A stretch of 11,391 bases of DNA, taken from NCBI GenBank assembly GCA_036402175.1, contig DASWTK010000098.1, positions 1 through 11,391 of the forward strand, in the 5' to 3' direction. Shown here one piece after another: positions 1 through 6,512 of this stretch. A program made the position numbers and the translations under genes. The notes below the pieces were generated by a model. The model searched no databases. It had not been told where the DNA came from and saw only the letters and a list, made by a program, of their open reading frames with translations. Position 1 is the first letter of the stretch, and every line of letters begins with the position of its first letter. This DNA comes from DASPKM01 sp036402175 (lineage in GTDB: Bacteria > Bacteroidota > Bacteroidia > Chitinophagales > Chitinophagaceae).

Positions 1-2658
1 GTAGTAGTCTGGTTGTGCGTTACCCAGGATCTGTCTGTCGTCATCATCAATTACGCCATCATTGTTGATGTCTTCCCATTCCGCGTCTCCGCCAAGCAAT
101 GGCAAGCCGTTTCCGGTTTTCTTAATTACCGCACCGGTGTATGGTTTTCCATTCTGTGCCTGGTAACCGGTTGCGGTAACAGTGCTTGACCTGGGCGTTG
201 TACCATGTACAATATTTACACCCATTGGAGTAAGTTTATTTCCAAGTGTATCATAGGCGTTGTGAGCATCCGAAGGATAAATTCCAAGTCTTTTCCAACC
301 ATAGAAATTACCAATCCTTCCACCTTCTTCGATATACCATTTGCCGGTGATGAATGGCTGCCCGCCCTGGAGACTGATGATCTTTCCGCGTTCAAAAGCA
401 ATATTGCCACCAAGGTTCCATGTAAAGTTTTTTGAAGTATATGGAATCAGATTCAACTGGAATTCCAGTCCTCTTGTTTCTATTGTGCCGATGTTCACTT
501 TTACATTCGCAAAACCGGTTTGACTTGGAAGCGGGTTAGCATACAGAAGATCGTGAGTGGTTTTGATATAGGCATCGGCTACAAAAGTTACCCGTCCGTT
601 ATACATCGAAAGATCCAGTCCCAGGTTCTTTTGTTCCGTTGCTTCCCATTTAAGGTCAGGGTTCCCGAAGCTGGTGCTGAGCGATGCGCCTGCAATTCCA
701 TTATAACTGTTATTTCCCTGGTTCATGATCTGGAGGTAGTCGTAGTTCCCTACCCTGTCGTTACCGGTCTGTCCCCAGCTGAAGCGAATCTTTCCATCGT
801 TAAGGAAACCGGTTGACCAGTTCATGAAGCGTGAGTCGGAAAAGCGCCAGGCTACTGAGCCCGAAAAGAAATTACCAATCCTGTTATCAGGACCAAATCT
901 TGAAGAAGCATCTCTTCTGTATGTTCCCTGTACTATGTATCTTTCTTTGAAACTGTAGCTGAGCCTGGTGAAAGCGGAGGCAGTCGAGACCGCCGAGGCG
1001 CTCGCGGTTTGCCGTGTTAAGTTATCAATGAAAGCCCCTTTTACATAATGCGCTGTTTCTATCACGAAATCTTTTCCTTCCATATGCAGGAAATCATCTT
1101 TTTCCCTGTCTTTTGAAACACCGAGCAGCGCGGTTATATTATGATCGCGGATCTTTTTACTATAGTTCAGAAAACCCTGGAGCAACCAGTCGAAGCTTTT
1201 GTTCAGGTCATTTCTTCCGAAATTCTCATTACCATTATCGTCCAGAAACCTTGGTTGAAAATAAAAGCCCTGGAAACTGGTAAGCTGCGCATTGAAGCTG
1301 GCGGTAAATTTCAGGTCTTGTGATATTTTGAAATCCACCTGATGATTCATTTGTGCTTTCAGTGTTTCACGGGTATTGTCTTCCAGCAAAGCATTGGCAA
1401 CCGGATTGCGTTTTGAGTTCAGGTAGCTGGTGAGTGTGCCGTCAGGATTATATACCCGCAGGTACGATGCCCTGTCAAAAACAGGCCTTAACGAATTGTT
1501 GATGCTTGTGAAATTCCCGAACGACCAGAAAAAAGACAGATTAGTAGAGTACTTGAACCTTGGAGAGGCCTGGAACTCTGTATTGATCCTCGACTGAAAT
1601 GATTTGTTCCAGGTATTTAATGCAATTCCTTCGTCGTTTATATAATTCATGCTTCCGTAGTAGGTAACAGCTTTCTGTCCCCCGCTGATGCTCATCTTAA
1701 CATCGTCGCGGTTGCCACGATTGCCCAGCAACAGTTTCTGGTAATCATTATCTGCATTGAACGATGGATTTAGCGAATCCGTGAATGTTCCTTGTGTTCC
1801 GTTAAGGTTTCCATTCTGTATCTTCCTGTAATATCGTAGTTCAGAAGCATTCGCCGCCTGTATCTTGTGTGCCAGCCAGCCAAATACCTTTGAGTATTGA
1901 ACATCGAGCCTTGCTTTACCTTCCCTTCCTTTTTTTGTGGTAATGAGCACCACACCTGCTGCCGACCGTGCACCGTAAATAGAGGCTGAAGCAGCGTCTT
2001 TTAATACTTCAATGCGTTCAATGTCGTTTGGGTTAATGGCCGAAGCATTATCGGTAATTACTCCATCAACAACATATAGCGGGGAGTTTCCTTCAGCAGA
2101 GAAGGTATTAGCGCCCCGGATCTGTATGGAACCCTGAGCGCCCGGTTCTCCATTATCGTTCATGATCAGGACGCCTGCAGCCTGTCCCTGCAATGCATCG
2201 AACAGGTTCACCGGCTGGCGTTCCTGTATCTGTTTACTATTCACAGAAGAGATGGCGCCTCCCACATCACGTTTCTTTTGTGTCTGGCCGTAACCAATTA
2301 CAATCACTTCATCCATATCGGAAGTTTTGTCGGCCAGGGTAACCGTCAGCGTCCGCTGGTTTCCCACTTTAATTTCCTTCTGAACAAATCCAATTGAACT
2401 GAATAGCAGTACAGTTTCGGAAGAAGGAACGTCCAGCACAAACCGGCCGCTGCTATCTGTATTGGTTCCTGTTGTACCACCCTTTATCATTACGTTCGCA
2501 CCGGCAATGCCAGTACCCTTATTGTCGCGCACAACTCCGGCTACCCGGGTGCCCTGCGCAAACAACTGCGAATTGAAGCTAATAATGATCAGAGTGAAAA
2601 AGACGTAGCAGCATATTTTAGCAAATGCTGCAAAAGGAGCTATGCGTCCATTTTTCAT
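1..2658 (-). CDS. SusC/RagA-type TonB-dependent outer-membrane receptor, C-terminus beyond left edge
   Basis: This is the N-terminal 886 residues of a SusC-like TonB-dependent transporter. Such proteins form an outer-membrane beta-barrel that imports glycans, peptides or other large nutrients with a SusD lipoprotein as lid. I translated the frame across the whole stretch and found no stop. A signal peptide spans about residues 1-35, with a hydrophobic run ending LFAQ. A carboxypeptidase-regulatory-like domain (about 36-112) follows. The TonB-box region DEVIVIGYGQTQKK is at 116-129, and a plug carries YVVDGV (195-200) and LKDAASASIYGARSAAG (219-235), both hallmarks of the family. The acidic DINNDGVIDDDD near the visible end is common in late SusC barrel regions. 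About 100-200 residues, including the terminal aromatic strand, lie outside the window. The start at 2656-2658 fits the signal peptide. No SusD is visible, and one is expected to the left. The substrate cannot be read from the sequence. Confidence 0.95.
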   Translation of the reverse strand, partial: MKNGRIAPFAAFAKICCYVFFTLIIISFNSQLFAQGTRVAGVVRDNKGTGIAGANVMIKGGTTGTNTDSSGRFVLDVPSSETVLLFSSIGFVQKEIKVGNQRTLTVTLADKTSDMDEVIVIGYGQTQKKRDVGGAISSVNSKQIQERQPVNLFDALQGQAAGVLIMNDNGEPGAQGSIQIRGANTFSAEGNSPLYVVDGVITDNASAINPNDIERIEVLKDAASASIYGARSAAGVVLITTKKGREGKARLDVQYSKVFGWLAHKIQAANASELRYYRKIQNGNLNGTQGTFTDSLNPSFNADNDYQKLLLGNRGNRDDVKMSISGGQKAVTYYGSMNYINDEGIALNTWNKSFQSRINTEFQASPRFKYSTNLSFFWSFGNFTSINNSLRPVFDRASYLRVYNPDGTLTSYLNSKRNPVANALLEDNTRETLKAQMNHQVDFKISQDLKFTASFNAQLTSFQGFYFQPRFLDDNGNENFGRNDLNKSFDWLLQGFLNYSKKIRDHNITALLGVSKDREKDDFLHMEGKDFVIETAHYVKGAFIDNLTRQTASASAVSTASAFTRLSYSFKERYIVQGTYRRDASSRFGPDNRIGNFFSGSVAWRFSDSRFMNWSTGFLNDGKIRFSWGQTGNDRVGNYDYLQIMNQGNNSYNGIAGASLSTSFGNPDLKWEATEQKNLGLDLSMYNGRVTFVADAYIKTTHDLLYANPLPSQTGFANVKVNIGTIETRGLEFQLNLIPYTSKNFTWNLGGNIAFERGKIISLQGGQPFITGKWYIEEGGRIGNFYGWKRLGIYPSDAHNAYDTLGNKLTPMGVNIVHGTTPRSSTVTATGYQAQNGKPYTGAVIKKTGNGLPLLGGDAEWEDINNDGVIDDDDRQILGNAQPDYY

Positions 2659-3055
2659 ATAGCAGTCGTTTTCGTTAGAAACCGTTAAATGAATCGTAGT
2701 CTGGGTTATAAAATTCCATTTGCAATTAACTTAGATTTAATAGTGCGGGATTTGCTCAGATTATCATTGTAATAAACTATTTTGACATCAATTAAAACCT
2801 TATTTCCCTTTCTAATGAATACTGAGCTTAATCAGTCGGAATGGTTTGCAAGCAAAGGATGATTCTCAAATCGACGGATTTTATGTGGTGCTGATGTTTT
2901 CGGCTTAACGGGCAACCTGACATAAAAATCTCTCAAACTTTCTGACGCCAGTTACTTCACCACTGTTTTTTGTGGCAACCCATCAACAGGCGCAGCCAGG
3001 ATACTGGGATTGTATAATCAATAAAAACAACTTAAGAAGCCCATGAAACGAGAGC

Positions 3056-3067
3056 GAAAACGTTTTC
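3056..3067. promoter_or_regulatory. Perfect 12-bp palindrome, LacI/GalR-operator-like
   Basis: GAAAACGTTTTC is its own reverse complement. A central CG flanked by A/T-rich arms resembles operators of the LacI/GalR family (compare PurR-type sites with AAACGTTT). It lies 112 bases before the alcohol dehydrogenase start and about 400 bases before the susC start. Function as an operator is inference; no LacI-type gene is present in the window. Confidence 0.3.
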
Positions 3068-3108
3068 CTGATAATCAACTTGGAAAGTAAATAAAAGAAG
3101 TACGATTA

Positions 3109-3136
3109 TTGATGCATTATATGGTGCGATACTTTG
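3109..3136 (+). promoter_or_regulatory. Possible promoter of the alcohol dehydrogenase gene
   Basis: TTG at 3109-3111 and TACTTTG at 3130-3136 are separated by 18 bases. They resemble the Bacteroidota promoter (TTTG at -33, TAnnTTTG at -7), but the -7 element is one base short. The position would give a 5' leader of roughly 35-40 bases before the ATG at 3180. It is the best plus-strand match I found in this gap, but it is imperfect. Confidence 0.3.
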
Positions 3137-3179
3137 GGAAAAGCATAAAGTAAAAATTTAAAATGAAAAATTCAAAACT

Positions 3180-4274
3180 ATGGAAGCAATAAAAGCAACA
3201 GCAGAGGGAGTAATAGCTATTAAAACAAAAGAAGCTAAAGCATACGGTACTCCATCAGCAGCCACAGCATTACAACAGATGAACATCAAACGTAGAAACC
3301 CTACCCCACATGATGTAGAGATCGAGATTATGTACTGTGGCGTTTGCCATTCCGACCTGCACACTGCAAGAAATGAATGGCATGGCACTATTTACCCCTG
3401 TGTTCCAGGTCATGAAATAGTTGGAAAAATTCTGAGTGTGGGTGCTCATGTCAGAAATTTCAAGCCTGGTGATCATGCAGCAGTTGGTTGTATGGTAGAC
3501 AGTTGCAGGCAGTGCGACTATTGTAACGAGGGCCTTGAACAATACTGCGAGGCAGGTAACACAGGAACATATAATTCACCCGACATTCACCTGGGAGCAC
3601 ACACTTTTGGTGGTTATTCAGAACGCATTGTTGTTGATGAGGCTTTTGTTTTGCGTGTTCCTGAAAACCTTGATCTGGCTGCTACCGCGCCTCTGCTGTG
3701 TGCGGGGATCACCACTTATTCTCCGCTGAAACACTGGAATGTGAGGCCCGGACAAAAAGTAGGAATAGTAGGGCTTGGAGGATTGGGACACATGGCTGTT
3801 AAACTTGCCAAAGCCATGGGTGCGGAAGTGATTGTTTTTACCACCTCTCCTTCCAAAGTTGAAGATGCAAAACGCCTGGGCACCGATGATGTGATATTAT
3901 CAAAAGATGAAGAACAAATGCAACGTTATGCAGGCAAGCTCCATTTTGTTATAGATGCCGTTTCAGCGCAGCACGACATCAATGCTTATCTGAACCTGTT
4001 AAGGGTAGATGGATCACTGGCACTGGTAGGTGCGCCGGAGCATCCGCTACCGGTAGCTGCATTCAGTCTCATTCCATACCGCAGAAGTTTTGCGGGATCA
4101 ATGATCGGCGGCATTGCCGAAACACAGGAGATGCTGGATTTCTGCGGCAAGCATGGTATCGTATCAGATATTGAGATGATCAACATCCAGCAGATCAATG
4201 AAGCGTATGAAAGGTTGCTGAAGGGGGATGTTAAGTATCGATTTGTAATTGATATGAATTCACTAAAAAAATAA
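3180..4274 (+). CDS. Zinc-dependent alcohol dehydrogenase / aldehyde reductase, YahK/CAD type
   Basis: This is a cytosolic medium-chain dehydrogenase that interconverts aldehydes and primary alcohols, in this subfamily mostly reducing aldehydes with NADPH. The sequence closely follows E. coli YahK. It has CGVCHSDLH with catalytic zinc ligand C56, GHE with H78, and C174 in LLCAGITTYSPL. The structural-zinc cysteines are C109, C112, C115 and C123. The Rossmann loop GLGGLGH is at 198-204, and TTSPSK (221-226), at the position that reads 2'-phosphate, favours NADPH. SMIGG and ETQEMLDFC near the C-terminus are also family-typical. At 364 residues it is about 15 longer than YahK, the extra being an N-terminal lead of about 17 residues. 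The start is constrained: an in-frame TAA sits at 3159-3161 and the next in-frame ATG is codon 34. It converges on the pirin gene with 33 bases between them. A role in aldehyde detoxification is inferred from family and neighbours. Confidence 0.95.
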   Translation: MEAIKATAEGVIAIKTKEAKAYGTPSAATALQQMNIKRRNPTPHDVEIEIMYCGVCHSDLHTARNEWHGTIYPCVPGHEIVGKILSVGAHVRNFKPGDHAAVGCMVDSCRQCDYCNEGLEQYCEAGNTGTYNSPDIHLGAHTFGGYSERIVVDEAFVLRVPENLDLAATAPLLCAGITTYSPLKHWNVRPGQKVGIVGLGGLGHMAVKLAKAMGAEVIVFTTSPSKVEDAKRLGTDDVILSKDEEQMQRYAGKLHFVIDAVSAQHDINAYLNLLRVDGSLALVGAPEHPLPVAAFSLIPYRRSFAGSMIGGIAETQEMLDFCGKHGIVSDIEMINIQQINEAYERLLKGDVKYRFVIDMNSLKK

Positions 4275-4307
4275 CCGTAAAATCAAAACTGGCGGGATCA
4301 GTTCAAA

Positions 4308-5222
4308 CTACAACAATATCCTTTGCCTATCCGGAACGGTTGAAATGTGTTTCATTTTGCCCTGGTTATATTCCTGATGCAACCGCCTGATTTCTTCCGA
4401 ACTATCAGCAATGAAAGGTCCGTAAGAGACAATGTTTTCACCTGTAGGTTTACCAGCATATAAAACAAATCGCACTTGCTTTTCACCTGCGGTTAGTATT
4501 AAATCACTTTCTGCATTATCAACCGATAGATCTAACCAGCCTACCTGTTCTTCGTTTAAAAGTATCGCCTCTTCCCCCACCTTTACACTTCCGTTAATCA
4601 CATACAAAAAGGTATTATAGTTCGCTGGTATTTGCTGAGTTGTTGAAGTGTGAGCTTCAATGGATATGTCAGCAACTATCATTGGCACATAGTTCTGAAC
4701 AGGTGATCTCAGACCTGAAAGAGTGCCACTATAAAGCCTGATATGTACATTATCTTTAAACAATGCAGGCGCGTGCTCTAATGGTAGGTCCTGAACCCTG
4801 GGCGTTACCCATCTTTCTTTTTTCGGGAGTGTTAACCATAACTGCAGCAATCTCATTTTAGCAATCTTATCGATTGTTTCAGTATGAACCACCCCACTCC
4901 CGGCTGTCATTATCTGGAAGTCGCCACTTTTCATTTTATGCGCCTCATCACCAATTTCACCTTCTAATAAAAAAGACACTGTTTCAAAACCTGCATGTGG
5001 ATGAGGTCCACCAACCGGCGAACTGTCTTTTTTATCCAGCATGTCATCCATTAGCATGATAAATGGGTCACTATCTGAAAAACTGCCGCTTATTACCGGG
5101 CGGGCAATATGACCAGGTCCTAAAAATCCAGGCTCACCTACCGGTGTTTCTACTCTTATAAGTTTTCTTTTAAGTGACATACTATGAGTTTTTCGATGAA
5201 CAGTAATAAATCTAAACTGCAA
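4308..5222 (-). CDS. Pirin family protein (bicupin, possible quercetinase-like or redox-sensing)
   Basis: Pirins are metal-binding double-cupin proteins; some bacterial members have quercetin 2,3-dioxygenase activity and others act as redox-linked partners of enzymes or transcription factors. The N-terminal cupin carries the expected iron ligands: H74 and H76 in GGPHPHAGFE, and H113 and E115 in GSGVVHTE. GDFQIMTAG (100-108) sits between them and is typical. The C-terminal cupin domain covers about 195-285, with GEEAILLNEEQVGWLDL inside. Length 304 is normal if the true start is codon 15 (ATG at 5178-5180, MSLKRKLIRVETP), where most pirins begin. The longer start given here overlaps yceI by 11 bases, whereas the shorter leaves a 31-base gap. 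It is probably co-transcribed behind yceI. The substrate is not deducible. Confidence 0.92.
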   Translation of the reverse strand: MQFRFITVHRKTHSMSLKRKLIRVETPVGEPGFLGPGHIARPVISGSFSDSDPFIMLMDDMLDKKDSSPVGGPHPHAGFETVSFLLEGEIGDEAHKMKSGDFQIMTAGSGVVHTETIDKIAKMRLLQLWLTLPKKERWVTPRVQDLPLEHAPALFKDNVHIRLYSGTLSGLRSPVQNYVPMIVADISIEAHTSTTQQIPANYNTFLYVINGSVKVGEEAILLNEEQVGWLDLSVDNAESDLILTAGEKQVRFVLYAGKPTGENIVSYGPFIADSSEEIRRLHQEYNQGKMKHISTVPDRQRILL

Positions 5223-5760
5223 CCTCCACTGTCTGTTTCACCAACTGAATTTCACTATTAATTCTTACTTCTTCACCTAACATTAAGCCGCCGGTTTCAA
5301 GTATGCCGTTGAAATTAATACCCCATTCACTTCGTTTAATTTTGCCCGTTACCAAAAAGCCGGCTCTCTCACCACCCCAGGGGTCTTTCGAAACTCCATT
5401 GTATTCCACATTTAATGTTACGGGTTTCGTTATTCTTTTCAATGTCAGGTTTCCGTGCAAAACAAAACTGCCACTATCTGACTTTTCAATTCTCGTTGAT
5501 CTGAAATGCAGTTCAGGAAATTTCTCAACTTCAAAAAAGTCAGATGCCCGTAAGTGTGCGTCCCGTTGTTCATTGTTTGTAAATATGGAAGCCATTTCAG
5601 CAGTTAAGCTGATCTTCGAAGTGCTGAAATCGTCACCTTCCGTTGTAACTTCTGCTTCGAAGTTTTTGAAAGTACCGGAAACATTGCTGATCATGAGGTG
5701 TTTAATTTTAAACCCCAATTCACTATGAGTGAGGTCGAGTAACCATTTTGTTTTTGTCAT
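5212..5760 (-). CDS. YceI family protein (lipocalin-like fold)
   Basis: YceI proteins are small eight-stranded barrels that bind isoprenoid-like or amphiphilic ligands; the E. coli member is periplasmic and base/stress-induced. The hallmarks are present: WLLDLTHSELGFKIKHL at 6-22, VSGTF at 27-31, NNEQRDAHLRASDFFEVEKFPEL at 62-84, GNLTLKRITKPVTL at 103-116, and DPWGGERAGF with RSEWGINFN at 126-151. At 182 residues it is a full-length single domain. Unlike E. coli YceI it has no signal peptide, so it is predicted to act in the cytoplasm. It is the first gene of a likely yceI-pirin operon, and its start codon faces the hxlR gene across 120 bases of inverted repeats. The ligand and exact role are unknown. 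Confidence 0.93.
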   Translation of the reverse strand: MTKTKWLLDLTHSELGFKIKHLMISNVSGTFKNFEAEVTTEGDDFSTSKISLTAEMASIFTNNEQRDAHLRASDFFEVEKFPELHFRSTRIEKSDSGSFVLHGNLTLKRITKPVTLNVEYNGVSKDPWGGERAGFLVTGKIKRSEWGINFNGILETGGLMLGEEVRINSEIQLVKQTVEVAV

Positions 5761-5786
5761 CGCTTTGGTTTTTTTGTTTGTATTAA

Positions 5787-5813
5787 TTGATTCAGCAAAA
5801 CTACATACCTTTG
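5787..5813 (+). promoter_or_regulatory. Candidate promoter of the HxlR regulator gene
   Basis: TACCTTTG at 5806-5813 exactly matches the Bacteroidota -7 consensus TAnnTTTG. TTG at 5787-5789 could be the upstream element, though the 16-base spacing is shorter than the usual 19-20. Transcription would begin near 5818-5822, inside the inverted repeats, which is the arrangement expected for autorepression. The promoter function is inferred. Confidence 0.45.
5796..5803 (-). promoter_or_regulatory. Candidate -7 element for yceI-pirin
   Basis: Read on the minus strand this is TAGTTTTG, an exact TAnnTTTG match, 35 bases before the yceI start codon. No TTG/TTTG is found at the usual -33 distance. Such a promoter would depend on an activator or be weak. 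It abuts the oppositely facing element at 5806-5813. Confidence 0.45.
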
Positions 5814-5830
5814 CTTACTAAATGTAAGCA
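5812..5830. promoter_or_regulatory. Inverted repeat, candidate HxlR operator 1
   Basis: TGCTTAC (5812-5818) and GTAAGCA (5824-5830) are perfect 7-base inverted arms around the 5-base centre TAAAT. The TTAC...GTAA core is reminiscent of sites reported for the HxlR-family quinone sensor YodB, as far as I recall them. It lies between the two start codons, next to both candidate -7 elements, so a bound dimer could affect both promoters. Confidence 0.5.
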
Positions 5831-5836
5831 CTATAC

Positions 5837-5865
5837 AAAAGGTAAGTAGTTACCTTTTAGTAACT
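5837..5865. promoter_or_regulatory. Overlapping inverted repeats, candidate HxlR operator 2
   Basis: AAAAGGTAA (5837-5845) and TTACCTTTT (5850-5858) are perfect 9-base arms around GTAG. A second inverted repeat shares its sequence: AGTTAC (5848-5853) and GTAACT (5860-5865). The palindrome would fall in the hxlR leader, 23 bases before its start codon. It would be an effective place for a repressor roadblock, and as RNA it could form a hairpin. Confidence 0.5.
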
Positions 5866-5880
5866 GTTAAATATTTTAAT

Positions 5881-6273
5881 ATGACCAAACTGAAAGGCAA
5901 CAAAGACCTTCCTTCCCATGAACAGTGTAAAGCAAAATTGAACGCTATTGCAGATGCTTTATACGTTATCGGAGGCAAATGGAAATTGAGAATTATCGTA
6001 GCGCTCACGGATGGCGATAAGAGGTTCAATGAGCTACAGAGATTAGTGGAAGGTATTTCTGCAAAGGTTCTTTCAACCGAATTGAAGGAATTGGAATTAA
6101 ATGGTTTTGTAAACAGAAATGTATTTACCGGAACACCTGTCGTAGTTGAATATGAGTTATCGGAATATGCAGAAACCCTGGGCGATGTGTTGCAATCTTT
6201 AAGCGAATGGGGAACTATGCATAGGGAAACCGTGAAAAAAAGTATGAAAAAGAAAAAGCCTGCTATTGCGTGA
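5881..6273 (+). CDS. HxlR family winged-helix transcriptional regulator
   Basis: HxlR proteins are dimeric DNA-binding regulators of the winged-helix class; several (YodB, HypR) sense quinones, aldehydes or disulfide stress through an N-terminal cysteine. The 130-residue sequence covers the whole domain: the IGGKWKLRII helix at 30-39, the recognition region RFNELQRLVEGISAKVLSTELKELELNGFVNR at 48-79, the wing (80-93, PVVVEYELS) and the C-terminal dimer helix ending SEWG at 108-111. C16, in EQCKA, is the only cysteine and sits where the sensing cysteine is usually found. A lysine-rich tail follows. It is divergent from yceI-pirin and probably controls itself and that operon through the intervening repeats. 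Effector and sign of regulation are inference. Confidence 0.94.
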   Translation: MTKLKGNKDLPSHEQCKAKLNAIADALYVIGGKWKLRIIVALTDGDKRFNELQRLVEGISAKVLSTELKELELNGFVNRNVFTGTPVVVEYELSEYAETLGDVLQSLSEWGTMHRETVKKSMKKKKPAIA

Positions 6274-6282
6274 TAGGCTTTT
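6254..6282 (+). terminator. Intrinsic terminator of hxlR, overlapping its 3' end
   Basis: AAAAGCCT (6254-6261) pairs with AGGCTTTT (6275-6282), an 8-base stem whose 13-base loop contains most of the last hxlR codons. The stop codon TGA (6271-6273) is within the loop. The T-run is short (four), so efficiency is uncertain. The hairpin is nearly symmetric and might also act on the other strand. Confidence 0.55.
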
Positions 6283-6287
6283 CGTAA

Positions 6288-6512
6288 TATGTTGATCAGG
6301 CAGTAAACTGTTATGACCGGTTAAATACACAACCCGGTTTAGCGAATGTAAATAAAACAATAAAGCCTCCAGCTCCTGAAAACAGGGGAAAGAAATCAGA
6401 AGCACCGGCAGGTACATCCCGCAAAACAGATTTCAAAAAGCACGGTGAAGACCATTATGTAACGCCTCATGGTGAAGAGTGGGCCGTTAAAAAAGAAAAA
6501 GGCAGTGCATAA
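6288..6512 (+). pseudogene. Remnant of a DUF2188-like small protein, no start codon
   Basis: An open frame runs from just after TAA (6285-6287) to TAA at 6510-6512. Its last part reads KTDFKKHGEDHYVTPHG then EEWAVKKEKGSA (6423-6509). The pattern H-x-V-x-P...WAVKKE-x-x-S-x-A is that of DUF2188 proteins, small basic proteins of unknown function. A lysine/proline-rich lead (KPPAPENRGKKSEAPAG, 6363-6413) is usual for such proteins. No ATG, GTG or TTG occurs anywhere in this frame, and ATGs in the neighbouring frame hit stops after one to five codons. The frame also ends right after WAVKKEKGSA, where the family normally continues with a T-x-x-E-A-I helix. Loss of both ends suggests a decayed gene. 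Alternatives are a functional short protein with an unusual start such as ATA at 6360, or chance similarity. Confidence 0.5.

Larger units (their letters stand above)
2659..3179. other. 521-base intergenic region between divergent susC and adh
   Basis: This gap separates the divergent start codons of the left SusC-type receptor and the alcohol dehydrogenase. I found no convincing gene, tRNA or insertion sequence in it. It contains a perfect 12-base palindrome (3056-3067), a relaxed promoter match (3109-3136) and only very short open frames. No exact TAnnTTTG element facing the susC gene was seen, so that promoter is unplaced. The length is generous for a divergent promoter region and could hide decayed sequence. 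Confidence 0.6.

Noticed and set aside
520..816. 98-codon plus-strand open frame inside the left susC gene
   Set aside because: It is antisense to a verified, fully open SusC frame with clear motifs, and its translation has no domain-like features.
961..1020. G/C-rich stretch coding for an A/S/T-rich segment in the left SusC
   Set aside because: The reading frame continues normally and low-complexity barrel loops are common, so there is no sign of insertion or transfer.
3043..3090. Fifteen-codon open frame MKRERKRFPDNQLGK in the susC-adh spacer
   Set aside because: It is too short and unsupported by any family resemblance; it overlaps the 12-base palindrome, which better explains the sequence.
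4287..4303. Small hairpin AACTG/CAGTT between the convergent alcohol dehydrogenase and pirin genes
   Set aside because: A five-base stem without a T-run is too weak to call a terminator, although some termination signal is expected in this convergent gap.
5303..5728. 141-codon plus-strand open frame antisense to yceI
   Set aside because: The minus-strand YceI frame carries all family motifs here; the antisense translation is a shadow of it.
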